From Parafrankia elaeagni (GTDB lineage Bacteria; Actinomycetota; Actinomycetes; Frankiales; Frankiaceae), in contig NZ_KB893772.1 of the NCBI RefSeq assembly GCF_000374165.1, forward strand, positions 62,001-126,000: DNA of 64,000 nucleotides, given 5' to 3'. How positions within the stretch are numbered: position 1 is the stretch's first letter; the number at the start of each line of letters is the position of its first letter. The translations under genes were made by a program, and so were the position numbers. Below the pieces are notes generated by a model. That model made no database searches. It saw nothing but the letters and a program-made list of their open reading frames with translations, and had not been told where the DNA came from. Shown here one piece after another: positions 27,115 to 36,438 of the stretch.

Positions 27115-27834
27115 GTGGCGTTCGTCGGTGGCGTTCGGGCATGCGGCGACCCCCGCGACGAAGGCACGGCGGCGGCACCGGCCGGGTCGCCCCGTCCGGC
27201 CGGACCCCCACCTGTGGTGCTCCCCGCCGGCCCGGGAGGCGAGCCGGTCACGCTCCGCTTCGTCGAGACCCGGCGGCTCCTCGACGCCGACGCCGAGGCG
27301 GCGGTTGTCCACCGCTGCGTCCCGGGGAACAACCGCCGCCCGGGGCCGGCGGACAGCGGCGGCCGGCTGCTCTTCGCGGGCGACGGCCCCCTTGTGCTCG
27401 TCCAGAACAGCCAGGGCCTGGCCGCCTGCCTGGTCGAACGGGTCGGCCGCGACGGCCCGCCGGACTTCTCCTGGTCTGACAAGCCCATGCTCCAGTGGTG
27501 GCAGTCGGACCGCAGCCCCGACTTCTCCCAGCCACCGCAAACGCCGATCGAGGTGTTCAACACGAGCACCGGGGACGGCGGCACCGTCGAATGGGTCCAC
27601 CCGACCTGGTTCTGGCACGCCTTCGGGCGGGTGTCCCCGCAGGTGAAGGAACTGCTCGCTGTGATCCCGAACGGGGAGGCGATCAACCTCCCCGTCGCTG
27701 CCACGGGCGCGTTCGCCCTCTACTGGAACAGGACGGTCGACACGTCCGAGCAGGTGCCGCTGCGGCCGCCGCTGTCACTGTTCGCCCGCGACGGCGCCGG
27801 CCAGGTGCTGCACTCGGCGACCCTCCCCCGTTGA
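27115..27834 (+). CDS. Hypothetical extracytoplasmic protein, probably truncated at the 5' end
   Basis: About 239 residues if the GTG at 27115 is used. A lipobox-like VRACGD at residues 7-12 is not preceded by a proper signal helix. The remainder is a compact, Trp-rich, beta-like domain (CVPGNNRRPGPADSGGRLLF, KPMLQWWQSDRSPDF, IEVFNTSTGDGGTVEWVHPT, WFWHAFGRVSPQVKELLAVI). It probably lost its signal sequence by deletion; a 13-base direct repeat (GTCGGTGGCGTTC) lies at the break. No family recognised. Confidence 0.5.
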   Translation: MAFVGGVRACGDPRDEGTAAAPAGSPRPAGPPPVVLPAGPGGEPVTLRFVETRRLLDADAEAAVVHRCVPGNNRRPGPADSGGRLLFAGDGPLVLVQNSQGLAACLVERVGRDGPPDFSWSDKPMLQWWQSDRSPDFSQPPQTPIEVFNTSTGDGGTVEWVHPTWFWHAFGRVSPQVKELLAVIPNGEAINLPVAATGAFALYWNRTVDTSEQVPLRPPLSLFARDGAGQVLHSATLPR

Positions 27835-27887
27835 CGGCCAGCCTCGACCGGTGATGGTCACCGAAACCGGGGCCTTACTCCGGCGGG

Positions 27888-28020
27888 CGCGCCCAGGGGC
27901 GGACGATCAGTGACACCGCCTACGAGGCGGGCCTCGCCCGCCTGCGCGCCGCGGCCGAGACAGAGCCCGGCCCGGTGGTCGACACCATGGACCTCCTCGT
28001 CTTCGGGACGGTCACGGCGA
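27888..28020 (+). pseudogene. Methyltransferase C-terminal fragment
   Basis: The plus strand reads RTISDTAYEAGLARLRAAAE then TEPGPVVDTMDLLVFG, the usual ending of a class I SAM-dependent methyltransferase subfamily. It merges directly into the truncated lipoprotein copy on the opposite strand. Only about 40 residues remain. Confidence 0.4.
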
Positions 28021-28039
28021 CCCGCCGACTGCTTAGTGG

Positions 28040-28530
28040 TCGTCGCCGCCGCGCCGCTGTTCGCGTACGCGATCGAGAAACGGACACAGGACGGATCCGG
28101 ATCGGACTGTCCCGACGCCTGCACCAGCCGCATCGTCAGCACAGGTAGCGGCGGCTGGGTCATCGGCGGGACGTACGGCGCCGTGGGAGGCGGCGGTGCA
28201 GGGTCCGGTGGCCCGGGAACCGGCGGCGGCGGTGGTGCCGGGGCCTGGTGGGGAGTCGGCGTGCCCGCCCGGGGCGGCGGGGCGGGAGCGGCCGCACCGC
28301 CGGCTCCCGGCTGCGTCATCCGACCCGCCGCGGGCCGGGTGGGGGTGGCGGCCGGCTGACCTGCCGGTCCAGGTGTCGTCCTCGCCGCGGGCCGGGGACT
28401 GGCACCGGAGGCGGGCCCGCCGGGTTGCAGGTTTCCTGCCGTAGGCACTGTCCCCGCCACCTGACCGCCCGCTGACACTGCCGGCGCGGTGGGCGACACG
28501 GCGGTGGGCGAGGGCGACCCTGGCGGCGGG
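28040..28530 (-). pseudogene. Truncated duplicate of the Pro-rich lipoprotein gene at 36439
   Basis: The minus strand matches the 36439-37251 gene over its Pro/Ala-rich linker and the start of the folded domain (SPTAPAVSAGGQVAG versus STAPAVSAGSQVMG; SDPDPSCVRFSIAYANSG versus SDPDPSCARLTIAYTNSG). Both the signal peptide and the C-terminal half are missing. At DNA level the segments near 28050-28110 and 36659-36720 are very similar. Confidence 0.7.
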
Positions 28531-28623
28531 GCGTGGGTCGGCGAGGACCAGCAGGACCTGCGCCCTCACCTGGCCCGCTGGTTCGGCACCCCCACCCGGC
28601 CTACCGGCGGGTCCAGGGGCTGA
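28508..28623 (+). pseudogene. C-terminal tail of a FAD monooxygenase paralogue
   Basis: The plus strand reads GAWVGEDQQDLRPHLARWFG then TPT, closely matching the end of the monooxygenase at 9469-10932 ([20 protein letters not shown] then GTPT). Everything upstream is replaced by the lipoprotein fragment on the opposite strand. Confidence 0.6.
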
Positions 28624-29530
28624 CGGCCAGCGTCCCGGTGGCACCGAGGTCAAGGTGCGGCGTCAGGGTCACCGGGGCGGCGCCCTGCTGGGCACGCACC
28701 CTGAGATACGGGATGTCGGTGGAGTCCATGCGCCACGCGAGACCCGCATAGGCACTCTCGCCCGGGGCCAGAACCAGCGGACGGGCCGGCTCGTCGAAGA
28801 AGCCCGGCCCCATGCCCCACACACCCCCGCTGCCGTGCCGGATCTGAACTCCGTCGAGGCGGGCGCGGTCGGTGTCCAGCAGTTCCAGCAGCGGGTAGCC
28901 GTCGAGGGCGTGGTCACGCGTCCCGCAGTTCTCCAGGCGCAGACCCAGCTGACGCAGACCCATCGAGCCATCCCGGCCATCGACGGTGAGTCGCAGGCCG
29001 CCCGGTGGGCACTCATCGGGCCCGGGTGGGGCTTCGGTAGTGGGTACCCGGGTCACCCCGGTGACCCTGACCCGGGTCACCGGGCAGTATGCGTGGGCGA
29101 TCATCCCCTGCCGGACCGTGCCGCGCACGGTCACACCCGGCCCGACCGCACGCACGGTCTCCTCCTCGCTGGCCTCGACCTGGCTGAGATTCTCCTCGTT
29201 ACGGACGCCGTCGCGGGGATCCGCGATGAACGCGAACCGGATCGTGTACGTGAACGCCTCGGTGTCGGCGTTGGTGACCTCGTAGGCGGCCGAGATCCTG
29301 CGCTCGTCAGCGGGCTCGATGACGGGATACGTACGGTCGTGCAGATCCTTGCCCTCCTCGGGGCACGGCGGAAACCGTCCGGAGAAGACGGTCATCGACG
29401 TGATCCGGACACCGTCCACCGGTGGGATGGTCACGGAGGTCTGGTGCACGCCGTAGTCGTAGCCGTAGCCGCAGGCGGCGAGCAGCAGAAACGCGGCGAG
29501 GGCCGGAAGGCGGCGGGCGGCTCCACGCAT
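28601..29530 (-). CDS. DUF4232-type lipoprotein
   Basis: 309 residues from the ATG at 29530. A lipoprotein signal, MRGAARRLPALAAFLLLAAC, places the modified Cys at residue 20. The middle domain has beta-like repeats (RISAAYEVTNADTEAFTYTI). The C-terminal DUF4232-like part carries LRLTVDGRDGSMGLRQLGLR, LENCGTRDHALDGYPLLELL and PLVLAPGESAYAGLAW. It is exported and membrane-anchored, with unknown function. The 3' end overlaps the monooxygenase-tail fragment on the other strand. Confidence 0.75.
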   Translation of the reverse strand: MRGAARRLPALAAFLLLAACGYGYDYGVHQTSVTIPPVDGVRITSMTVFSGRFPPCPEEGKDLHDRTYPVIEPADERRISAAYEVTNADTEAFTYTIRFAFIADPRDGVRNEENLSQVEASEEETVRAVGPGVTVRGTVRQGMIAHAYCPVTRVRVTGVTRVPTTEAPPGPDECPPGGLRLTVDGRDGSMGLRQLGLRLENCGTRDHALDGYPLLELLDTDRARLDGVQIRHGSGGVWGMGPGFFDEPARPLVLAPGESAYAGLAWRMDSTDIPYLRVRAQQGAAPVTLTPHLDLGATGTLAVSPWTRR

Positions 29531-29731
29531 CTGGTCATCCCTCCGATACCCATCGGATATCCGTCCGAACACGATCCGTGGCACTCTACGGTGAGAGTCC
29601 GTCTCTGTGCGCAGCGCGGACGACGCGTCCCGTCCGGAACCCGATCGCACGGTGCGGGGTGAGCCGGCATGTAACAGCCGTCGGCTGTAGCGCAGGGCGA
29701 GACGGGATCTTCAAGACCGGTGAGGTCGACC

Positions 29732-30277
29732 ATGGCAGACATGGCCTCCTCGAAACAGGAGGATGGCGGGGTGGGTAACGACGAAGAGCCGCTGCCGGGA
29801 CATGTCACCACCGGCGTGGTCCGGGCCGGCGGCACCGTGCGCCGTCCGGTCGGGCCCTGGACCGACGCGGTCGACGCGCTGCTCGAACACCTGCACCTGG
29901 TCGGTTTCGCCGACGCCCCCCGCCCGCTGGGCCGGGACGTGCAGGGACGCCAGGTGCTCGAGTACCTACCGGGGGAGCTCGGCGCGCCGGCCGGCACCAA
30001 TGCGACGGCCGAACTGGTCTCCATCGGCCGGATGCTGGCCGATCTGCATCAGGCTCTCGCCAGCTTCGTGTCCCCGGCCGGGGCGGTGTGGAACAGGATC
30101 ATCCCGCCGGACCGGGAGGATCTCGTCTGCCACAACGACGTCGCGCCGTGGAACCTCGTCCGGTCCCCGGGCGGCTGGGCCCTGATCGACTGGGATGGCG
30201 CCGCGCCCAGCTCCCGCCGAGCCAGGGCGATGTACGACCTGCTGCGCGAGGGCGCCAGCCGCAACCACCAGCCTTGA
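29732..30277 (+). pseudogene. Aminoglycoside phosphotransferase-like gene with internal deletion
   Basis: ATG 29732 has GGTGAGG 6 bases upstream. The kinase core is there: VLEYLPGELGAP, ELVSIGRMLADLHQALASF, and the catalytic loop LVCHNDVAPWNLVRSPGGWA followed by LIDWDGA. Directly after APSSR the sequence jumps to RARAMYDLLREGASRNHQP, which in relatives lies about 50 residues further on, and the usual C-terminus is absent. The frame stays open, so a shortened product may be made, but it is probably not a normal kinase. Confidence 0.65.
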
Positions 30278-30334
30278 GCTGATGCGCTGAGTACGCCGTA
30301 CCAGCGGAGTCGTCGGATCAGCACGATGTGGGGC

Positions 30335-31042
30335 ATGACCGCACCTGTACTCCTGATCACCGGCGCCTCGTCCGGGATCGGTGCCGCGACCGCACGCCTG
30401 GCAGCACGCGAGGGCTTCTCGCTCGTGCTCGCAGCGCGGTCCCGTCACCGGCTGCACGCCCTCGCCGACAGCCTCGGTGGCACCGCGACCACGCCTCTCA
30501 TCGTGACCTGCGACGTGCAGGACTGGGAGCAGGTCGCGGCGCTGCCCGCCCATGCGGAGAAGGCCTTCGGTCGGCTCGACGCCGTGTTCGCCAACGCCGG
30601 TGTGTTCGCCCCGACGTCGTTCCTGCACGGCAGCGGTTCCCCCGAGCAGTGGCGTGAGATGGTGCTGACCAACGTCTACGGCACCGCCCTCGTCGCACGC
30701 GCGACCCTGCCGGCCCTGGCACGTTCCCGGGGGCATCTGGTCCTCACCGGTTCGGTTGCCGGCCGTGTCACCGTCCCCGGTCAGCTGTACTCGGCAACGA
30801 AGTGGGCGGTCACCGCGATGGCCCAGTCGATCCGCGCCGAAGCCGCCCACACCGGCATCCGGGTCACCCTTCTGCAGCCCGGTCTCGTCAACAGCGGTGA
30901 GCGGGCACCCGAACGCGGCGCCGACCCGGCGCTCGCCCCCGACGACGTCGCCCGCGCGGTCCTGTTCGCCCTCAGCCAGCCTGACAGTGTCGACGTCAGC
31001 GAGCTGGTCCTTCGCCCCACCGGCCAGCACCCCCACCGCTGA
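30335..31042 (+). CDS. Short-chain dehydrogenase/reductase
   Basis: 235 residues. The cofactor motif is TGASSGIGAATARLA, the NAG motif is FANAGVFAP, and the catalytic Ser is in VLTGSVAGRVTVPG with the catalytic pair in YSATKWAVTAMAQSIRAE. A classical SDR of about 250 residues; the Arg-rich turn AARSRHRLHAL suggests NADP(H). Substrate unknown. An ATG at 30326 is an alternative start. The gene is intact and closely followed by the kinase at 31076. Confidence 0.88.
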   Translation: MTAPVLLITGASSGIGAATARLAAREGFSLVLAARSRHRLHALADSLGGTATTPLIVTCDVQDWEQVAALPAHAEKAFGRLDAVFANAGVFAPTSFLHGSGSPEQWREMVLTNVYGTALVARATLPALARSRGHLVLTGSVAGRVTVPGQLYSATKWAVTAMAQSIRAEAAHTGIRVTLLQPGLVNSGERAPERGADPALAPDDVARAVLFALSQPDSVDVSELVLRPTGQHPHR

Positions 31043-31075
31043 CCGCGGCGCCTGCCCAGCTACTACTGTCATGCC

Positions 31076-31768
31076 GTGATCGTCGGATCGGGATCGGAGC
31101 CGTCCCGTGAGCGTGTGGTGGGCGCGCTCGCTGACCTGCTGGTGGGCAGCTACCCGGGCCGGGTGCTGCGGGTCGCGGTCGACGGGCCGGACGCCGCGGG
31201 GAAGACCACCCTGGCCGACGAACTCGCCGGCGGGATCGCCGACCGCGGCCGGCCCGTCATCCGCGCCAGTGTCGACGGCTTCCACCAGCCGCGGGCCGTG
31301 CGGCGCCGCCGAGGTTCCCTGTCCCCTCAGGGCTACTTCCTCGACGCGTTCGACTACACCGCGCTGCGGCGGCTTCTGCTCGACCCGCTGGGCCCGGGCG
31401 GGGATCGGCGCTACCGCACGGCCGCGTTCGACTTTCACCACGACTGCCCGCTCGACGGCTCGACCCGCGAGGCGCCGGCGGAGGCGGTGCTCCTCGTCGA
31501 CGGGGTCTTCCTCCTCCGCGACGAGCTGCGCGGCTGCTGGGACCGCACCGTGTTCCTGCAGATCAGTCCGGCCGCGTCGCTGCGCCAGGCGTTGGATCGC
31601 GACGTCGCCCTGTTCGGCTCGCCTGCCGCGGTCCGCGAGCGCTACCAGACGCGTTACCTTCCCGGCCAGGAGCTGTACCGGGCGGCCGCGGCCCCGGCTG
31701 ACCACGCCGACGTGCTGATCGACCACGAGCGGCCGCAGGCCCCGCACGTTCTGCGCTGGCCCACCTGA
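31076..31768 (+). CDS. Uridine kinase-like P-loop protein
   Basis: 230 residues, GTG start. The P-loop VDGPDAAGKTTLADELA is followed by IRASVDGFHQPRAVRRRRGS and SPQGYFLDAFDY, then AVLLVDGVFLLRDELRGCWD. This order matches the uridine kinase/pantothenate kinase branch. The exact nucleoside or other substrate is not predictable. Intact, and in the same orientation as the upstream SDR. Confidence 0.8.
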   Translation: MIVGSGSEPSRERVVGALADLLVGSYPGRVLRVAVDGPDAAGKTTLADELAGGIADRGRPVIRASVDGFHQPRAVRRRRGSLSPQGYFLDAFDYTALRRLLLDPLGPGGDRRYRTAAFDFHHDCPLDGSTREAPAEAVLLVDGVFLLRDELRGCWDRTVFLQISPAASLRQALDRDVALFGSPAAVRERYQTRYLPGQELYRAAAAPADHADVLIDHERPQAPHVLRWPT

Positions 31769-31809
31769 CCCGCTGCGCGGCCGGGACATACCCGGCGGGG
31801 CGGTGCGGG

Positions 31810-32133
31810 TCAGGTGAAACGGTCGGCGAGGTCGCGCAGCCGGCGGACGGCGGCGAGGACGTCGCGGGCCTGGTCGCCGCCGAGCAGACCCGCGGACTGT
31901 TCGATCCGGGTGGCGTAACGCAGGTGCCGTTCGCGGGCGTGCCGCCGGCAGGGCAGGCAGGTGACGTGTTCGGGGCGGGCGGACGTCGCCGCGTAGGGGA
32001 CCTGCGCGTCGCAGCCGGCCCGCACCGTACGGGGGGTGTCGCCGACGAGGCCGAACACCGAGGCGGTCACCGCACGCGCGGCGGCGGTGGTGTTCGGCGC
32101 GGTCCACTCGACGTGCACATGCGGATCGTCCAC
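31810..32133 (-). CDS. Small conserved actinobacterial protein with Cys/His cluster
   Basis: 107 residues. Cysteines and histidines occur at AGCDAQVPYAATSARPEHVT and CLPCRRHARERHLRY, which could bind a metal. The C-terminus is helical (RDVLAAVRRLRDLADRF). No function recognised. Confidence 0.5.
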   Translation of the reverse strand: MDDPHVHVEWTAPNTTAAARAVTASVFGLVGDTPRTVRAGCDAQVPYAATSARPEHVTCLPCRRHARERHLRYATRIEQSAGLLGGDQARDVLAAVRRLRDLADRFT

Positions 32134-32358
32134 ATCTCTATGTTCTCGCCACGGCCGGGACCGTCAGGTCGGGACCGTCAGGTCGGGACGGCGGGCATTC
32201 CTGACAGGCTGGTGGGACGTCGGACGGCCGGCGGGGCTGGTCCCGGTGCCGCCGTCACCGGTGGTCGAGGTGACAGATGATGCGACACCACCACCCGGCC
32301 CACCGCAGGCCCCCGGATCCCTTGACCGGACCGGGGTCGGGGGCTTACCTGAAGGACC

Positions 32359-33087
32359 ATGGCTGAGGAGACGGTGGCCCGGCGGATGTGGCGGCTGTTC
32401 GAACCGGTGTACGCGCTGACCTCCCTCGCCCCGGCCAGCCTCGCCGCGTTCCAGGACGCCGGCCTGCGCGGTTTCTGGCGTGCCTACTTCGCCGGCCGCG
32501 CAGCCCCCCTCGGCCCGGTCGGCGCGGCACCGGTCATCGGCGCCTTCTTCAATTTCGCACCGACGATGGTCGCCCGCGCCCTGCCGGGCGTGTGGACACG
32601 GATCTCCCCCGACGCAGCCCTCACCGCCCGCCTCGCCGGTGCCCGCACCGCCCTCGCCCCGCTGCTGGCACCGACGGACCCCGACGAGCTCGCCGACCTC
32701 ACTGCGCTGATGCGGGCCGCCGCCGAGCAGGTGACGGTCGCCGGCCGGGTCCTCGCCGCCGCGAACACGGCCCTGCCGTGGCCGGATGACTCGGCCGGTG
32801 TCCTGTGGCAGGCGGCGAACATTTGACGAGTGGGCCGCCGCCTCCCGTCGGCTGCGCGCCCGTGGCTGGCTCGACGACACCGGCCGACCGTCACCGCCCG
32901 CGATGCCCTCAGCCGGATCGAGGCAACCACGGACCAGCTGGCCAGTCCGGTCTGGGACGCCCTCGGCGGGGACGCCGTCGACCGCTGCGCGGCGGTCCTC
33001 ACCCCCGTCGCGACCCGCGTCGCCGCCCACATCGCCTGGCAGGCACCGCTTGGCGTGCCCGACCAGTCCGCGGCTGACGCCAGCTAG
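32359..33087 (+). pseudogene. SCO6745-family gene, internally deleted and frameshifted
   Basis: The first part (ARRMWRLFEPVYALTSLAPA, FWRAYFAGRAAPLGPVGAAP, FFNFAPTMVARALPGVW) matches the SCO6745 family. It ends at GVLWQAANI plus a stop. A second frame gives TFDEWAAASRRLRARGWLDD, and after one missing base near 32885 a third frame gives TVTARDALSRIEATTDQLAS with the tail VAAHIAWQAPLG. The expected middle (about 40 residues) is deleted at about 32820. Inactive. Confidence 0.65.
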
Positions 33088-33109
33088 CGAGGAGAAGGGA
33101 CGGGATACG

Positions 33110-34132
33110 TCAGGCGGCGGCGCGGGTGTGGGCGGGGCGGCGACGCAGGTCCGCCTGCTGCAGTGCCGGGGGCCGGTAGGCCTGGTCGAGGGTGCCGACG
33201 TCGGTGCCCGGCGCGACGATCGCGTCGATCCGGTCGAGGATGTCGTCGGTGAGGGTCACGTCGAGGCCGGCGAGAAGGTCGTCGAGGTGGCTCATCGTGC
33301 GCGGCCCGACGATCGCGCTGGTCACACCGGGATGGGTGATCGTGAACGCCGTCGCCAGGTGTGTCAGGGGCAGGTCCGCCTCCGCGGCGAGGGAGATGAA
33401 CTGTTCGACGGTGTCGAGGCGGCGCTCGTCGCGCAGGTGGGTGAAGAGGCCGGCGCGGCGCAGGTCGTTGTGCTGGCCCTTGCGGACGCGCCCGGTGAGC
33501 AGGCCCTGCCCGAGCGGGCCCCACACCAGCGTGCCCACCCCGTACCGCTGGGCGACCGGGAGGATCTCACGTTCGATGCCGCGGGTGAGCAGCGAGTACG
33601 GCGGCTGCTCGGTGTGGAACCGTGCCAGGCCGCGCCGCTCGGCCACCCACTGGGCTTCCACCAGGTCGGACGCCGGCATGCCCGACGTTCCGATCGCCCG
33701 GACCTTCCCGCTGTGGATCAGGTCCGACAGTGCCGACAGGGTCTCCTCGATGTCGGTGGTGGGGTCCGGGCGGTGGATCTGGTACAGGTCGATGTGGTCG
33801 GTCTGCAGGCGGCGCAGCGAGTTCTCGACCGCGGTCATGATCCAGCGCCGGGAGGCGCCCGCCTGGTTGGGGTCGTCGCCCATCGGGCGGCTCACCTTGG
33901 TCGCGAGGACCACATCGTCGCGTCGTCCCCTGAGCGCCGCGCCGACGACCTCTTCGGAGTCGCCGTAGGCGTCAGCGGTGTCGATGAGGTTGATGCCCGC
34001 GTCCAGCGCCCGGTGGATGATGCGGGCCGAGTCGTCGGGGTCGGGGTTGCCGATGGGCGTGGCGAACATCAACGCGCCGAGCGCGTAGGGGCTGACCTTG
34101 ATACCGGTCCGGCCGAGTGTGCGGTACTGCAT
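33110..34132 (-). CDS. Aldo/keto reductase
   Basis: 340 residues. The AKR signature parts are LGRTGIKVSPYALGALMF, INLIDTADAYGDSEEVVGAA (catalytic Asp and Tyr), VVLATKVSRPMGDD (Lys) and HIDLYQIHRPDPTTDIEETL (His). The NADP site is VTSAIVGPRTMSHLDDLLAG. It is divergent from an XRE-type regulator, a common pairing in actinomycetes, and is probably controlled by it. Confidence 0.92.
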   Translation of the reverse strand: MQYRTLGRTGIKVSPYALGALMFATPIGNPDPDDSARIIHRALDAGINLIDTADAYGDSEEVVGAALRGRRDDVVLATKVSRPMGDDPNQAGASRRWIMTAVENSLRRLQTDHIDLYQIHRPDPTTDIEETLSALSDLIHSGKVRAIGTSGMPASDLVEAQWVAERRGLARFHTEQPPYSLLTRGIEREILPVAQRYGVGTLVWGPLGQGLLTGRVRKGQHNDLRRAGLFTHLRDERRLDTVEQFISLAAEADLPLTHLATAFTITHPGVTSAIVGPRTMSHLDDLLAGLDVTLTDDILDRIDAIVAPGTDVGTLDQAYRPPALQQADLRRRPAHTRAAA

Positions 34133-34325
34133 GCGGGGTCTTCCTTTCTTCGCGGGAGCTGGTCTCGTCCGCTGGGGTGCCCGGCCCGACGGGCCTGGGG
34201 GGGCACCGTCGGTGCGCCGAGCCGGGTTTCAGCCTGCGGCGGTGCGGACGCCGGCGGGAGAGACGTCCCTGTCCGGGGACGGGCGGTCCCTGGCTGCGCG
34301 CGGCGTCGCGGGGCATGGTGGAAAG

Positions 34326-35195
34326 GTGGACACAGCGGTGGGCAGGGCAGCGGTGGGCAGATCCGAGCTGGCCGACTTCCTGCGTCACTGCCGTGCCCGG
34401 CTGACCCCCGCCGCGGTGGGGTTGTCGCAGGGCGCGCGGCGGCGCACCCCGGGGTTGCGCCGCGAGGAGGTGGCGCAGCTGGCGGGCATGTCGACCGACC
34501 ACTACACGCGCCTCGAGCAGGCCCGGGGTTCCCGGCCGTCCCGCCAGATGCTCGCCGCCGTCGCCCGCGCGCTGCGGCTGACCGGCGACGAACGGGACCA
34601 CCTGTTCCACCTCGCCGGTGAGGAGCCCCCGCGGGCCCGGTCGACGACGGAGCATGTCCGTCCCGGCCTGCTTCTCGTCCTGGACCGGCTGGTCGACGTC
34701 CCGGCCCGGGTGGTGAGCGACCGCGGGGACGTCCTCGCGCAGAACGCGATGGCCGGTGCGCTGCACGGTGACCTGTCCGCCCGCCCGGCGGCGGAACGCA
34801 ACATCGCCTGGCTCTACTTCACGAACCCGTCCGCGCGGGAGCTGTTCCCGGCCGAGGACCGGGACCGGGCCGCCGGCAACCTCGTGGCGGATCTGCGTGC
34901 CACCGTCGCCCGCCGCCCCGACGACGTCCGGCTGGCGGAACTCGTACGCCGGCTCCGCGCCCGCAGCGAGGAGTTCGTCGGCCTGTGGGACGCCCACTGC
35001 GTCGCCGTGCGCCGCGCCGACACGAAACGTTTCGTGCACCCGGTCGTCGGCCTGCTGGAACTGGACTGCGAGGTGCTGCTCAGCCCGGAGCACGACCAGC
35101 GGTTGATCGTCTACACCGCCCGGCCGGGTAGCCGCTCCGGCGAGCGGCTGGAGCTGCTGCGGGTGATCGGCCTGCAGGAGCTGACCCACAGCTGA
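34326..35195 (+). CDS. XRE/MmyB-type helix-turn-helix regulator
   Basis: About 289 residues from the GTG at 34326. The N-terminal helix-turn-helix is ELADFLRHCRARLTPAAVGL, RRRTPGLRREEVAQLAGMST and DHYTRLEQARGSRPSRQMLA. The MmyB ligand-binding domain (PAS-like) follows: LLLVLDRLVDVPARVVSDRG, AERNIAWLYFTNPSARELFP and the ending DCEVLLSPEHDQRLIVYTAR. It probably regulates the divergent aldo/keto reductase. Confidence 0.88.
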   Translation: MDTAVGRAAVGRSELADFLRHCRARLTPAAVGLSQGARRRTPGLRREEVAQLAGMSTDHYTRLEQARGSRPSRQMLAAVARALRLTGDERDHLFHLAGEEPPRARSTTEHVRPGLLLVLDRLVDVPARVVSDRGDVLAQNAMAGALHGDLSARPAAERNIAWLYFTNPSARELFPAEDRDRAAGNLVADLRATVARRPDDVRLAELVRRLRARSEEFVGLWDAHCVAVRRADTKRFVHPVVGLLELDCEVLLSPEHDQRLIVYTARPGSRSGERLELLRVIGLQELTHS

Positions 35196-35261
35196 CCCGC
35201 TACCCGCCACGTCGCCGGCAAAATGTGTGGCGGAGGGCGGCGGTTCCTGCTCGGGTGGTCA

Positions 35262-35600
35262 GATGCGCCAGCGTTACGACGACTTCGCCGACTGGTACGA
35301 CGCCTATGCGACCCGGGGCATGGGGCTGCCGTTCGCCCGCGCCGCGGACCGGCTGCTGGCCGGACTCCTGGGCGCCGGCCACGGTCGCCTGTGCGCCTTG
35401 ACCTCGGCTGCGGCGGCGGCGGCGGTGCGCACGCCCCCGCGTTGACCGGCCTGGGCTGGCAGCCGGTCGGCGTCGGCATCTCCGCACCCCAGATCTCGGT
35501 GACGGGATCCGCTCCCGGGTCGGGGTCGTCAACGTCCCGCTCCCCGTGCTGCTGAACGCGCTGATGGGAAACGTCCAGTATGGGTGGCGCCACCACGGTG
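35262..35600 (+). pseudogene. Class I SAM methyltransferase, reduced to fragments
   Basis: MRQRYDDFADWYDAYATRGM at 35262 is a methyltransferase opening. In another frame motif I appears (LDLGCGGGGAHAPALTGLGW then QPVGVGISAPQI). A third frame gives a C-terminal piece, IRSRVGVVNVPLPVLLNALM. The central SAM-domain strands are deleted. Inactive. Confidence 0.6.
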
Positions 35601-35876
35601 GCCCCGGTGCCCGTCCCCGCCGACTGCGTCGACGGGTTCGCCGAGGCGTTCTACGGCCGACCCGAATGTTTCCTCGACCCGGCTGTACGGCGCTGCCAGT
35701 CCGCCTGGAGCTTCGTCGACGACACCGTCACCGACCGGGCGCTGACGCGGCTGCGATCCGATCTTGCCTCCGGTGTCTGGGACCGCCGCTACGGCACGCT
35801 ACGCCGCCAGCCGACGTTCGTCGGAGCGCTGCGGCTGATCACCGCCCTGCCGGTGGACGACACCAGCCCCCGATGA
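35580..35876 (+). pseudogene. C-terminal part of a second methyltransferase
   Basis: 98 codons from an ATG. VPVPADCVDGFAEAFYGRPE, FLDPAVRRCQSAWSFVDDTV and LASGVWDRRYGTLRRQPTFV match the C-terminal domain of a SAM-dependent methyltransferase subfamily. The N-terminal SAM-binding domain is absent. It is fused to the tail of the fragmentary gene just upstream. Confidence 0.55.
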
Positions 35877-35904
35877 CGACGCGCGTCCCGCGCCGCCCCG
35901 GCGC

Positions 35905-36282
35905 CTACCCTCCGTAGGGCCGGGTGATGATCTCCATGGCGTGTCCGGACGGGTCGAGGAAGTACAGGCCGCGCCCGCCGTCATGGTGGTTGATCTCCCC
36001 GGGCTTTCTGCTGTGCGGGTCGGCGTAGTAGGTGACACCCGCCCGGGTGATGCGGTCGAAGGCCTGGTCGAACTCGTCGTCCGACACCAGGAAGGCATAG
36101 TGCTGCGGGGTGAACGGTTCGCTGATGCTGGCGAAGTCGAGGGTGACGCCGTTGGCGGTGTCCACGGGCAGGAACCGCCCGGTCGGCGCCCCGATCTGCA
36201 GGCCGAGGATGTGCGCCAGGAACTCGGCGGACTGCTGCCGGTCGTGGCAGTGGACGATGGTGTGGTTCAACGCGATGGACAT
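35905..36282 (-). CDS. VOC-family (glyoxalase-like) protein
   Basis: 125 residues from the ATG at 36282. One vicinal-oxygen-chelate module pair: LNHTIVHCHDRQQSAEFLAH (metal His), LGLQIGAPTGRFLPV, HYAFLVSDDEFDQAFDRITR and GGRGLYFLDPSGHAMEIITR (metal Glu near the C-terminus). This fold includes glyoxalases, dioxygenases and antibiotic-resistance binders. The gene is intact; substrate unknown. Confidence 0.85.
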   Translation of the reverse strand: MSIALNHTIVHCHDRQQSAEFLAHILGLQIGAPTGRFLPVDTANGVTLDFASISEPFTPQHYAFLVSDDEFDQAFDRITRAGVTYYADPHSRKPGEINHHDGGRGLYFLDPSGHAMEIITRPYGG

Positions 36283-36438
36283 CAGCGCAACGCCTCCGTA
36301 GGACGCCGCCGGCACTCCCGGGGCGCCCCGGTTCGCGGCACCTCCATGCCTCACCCTGCCGGTGACCGACACGCGATTCCGCCGGACCATCCTATGGGCC
36401 GTCCCTGGGCTCCGCTTCGCGGACGAAGGGACGGCCGA

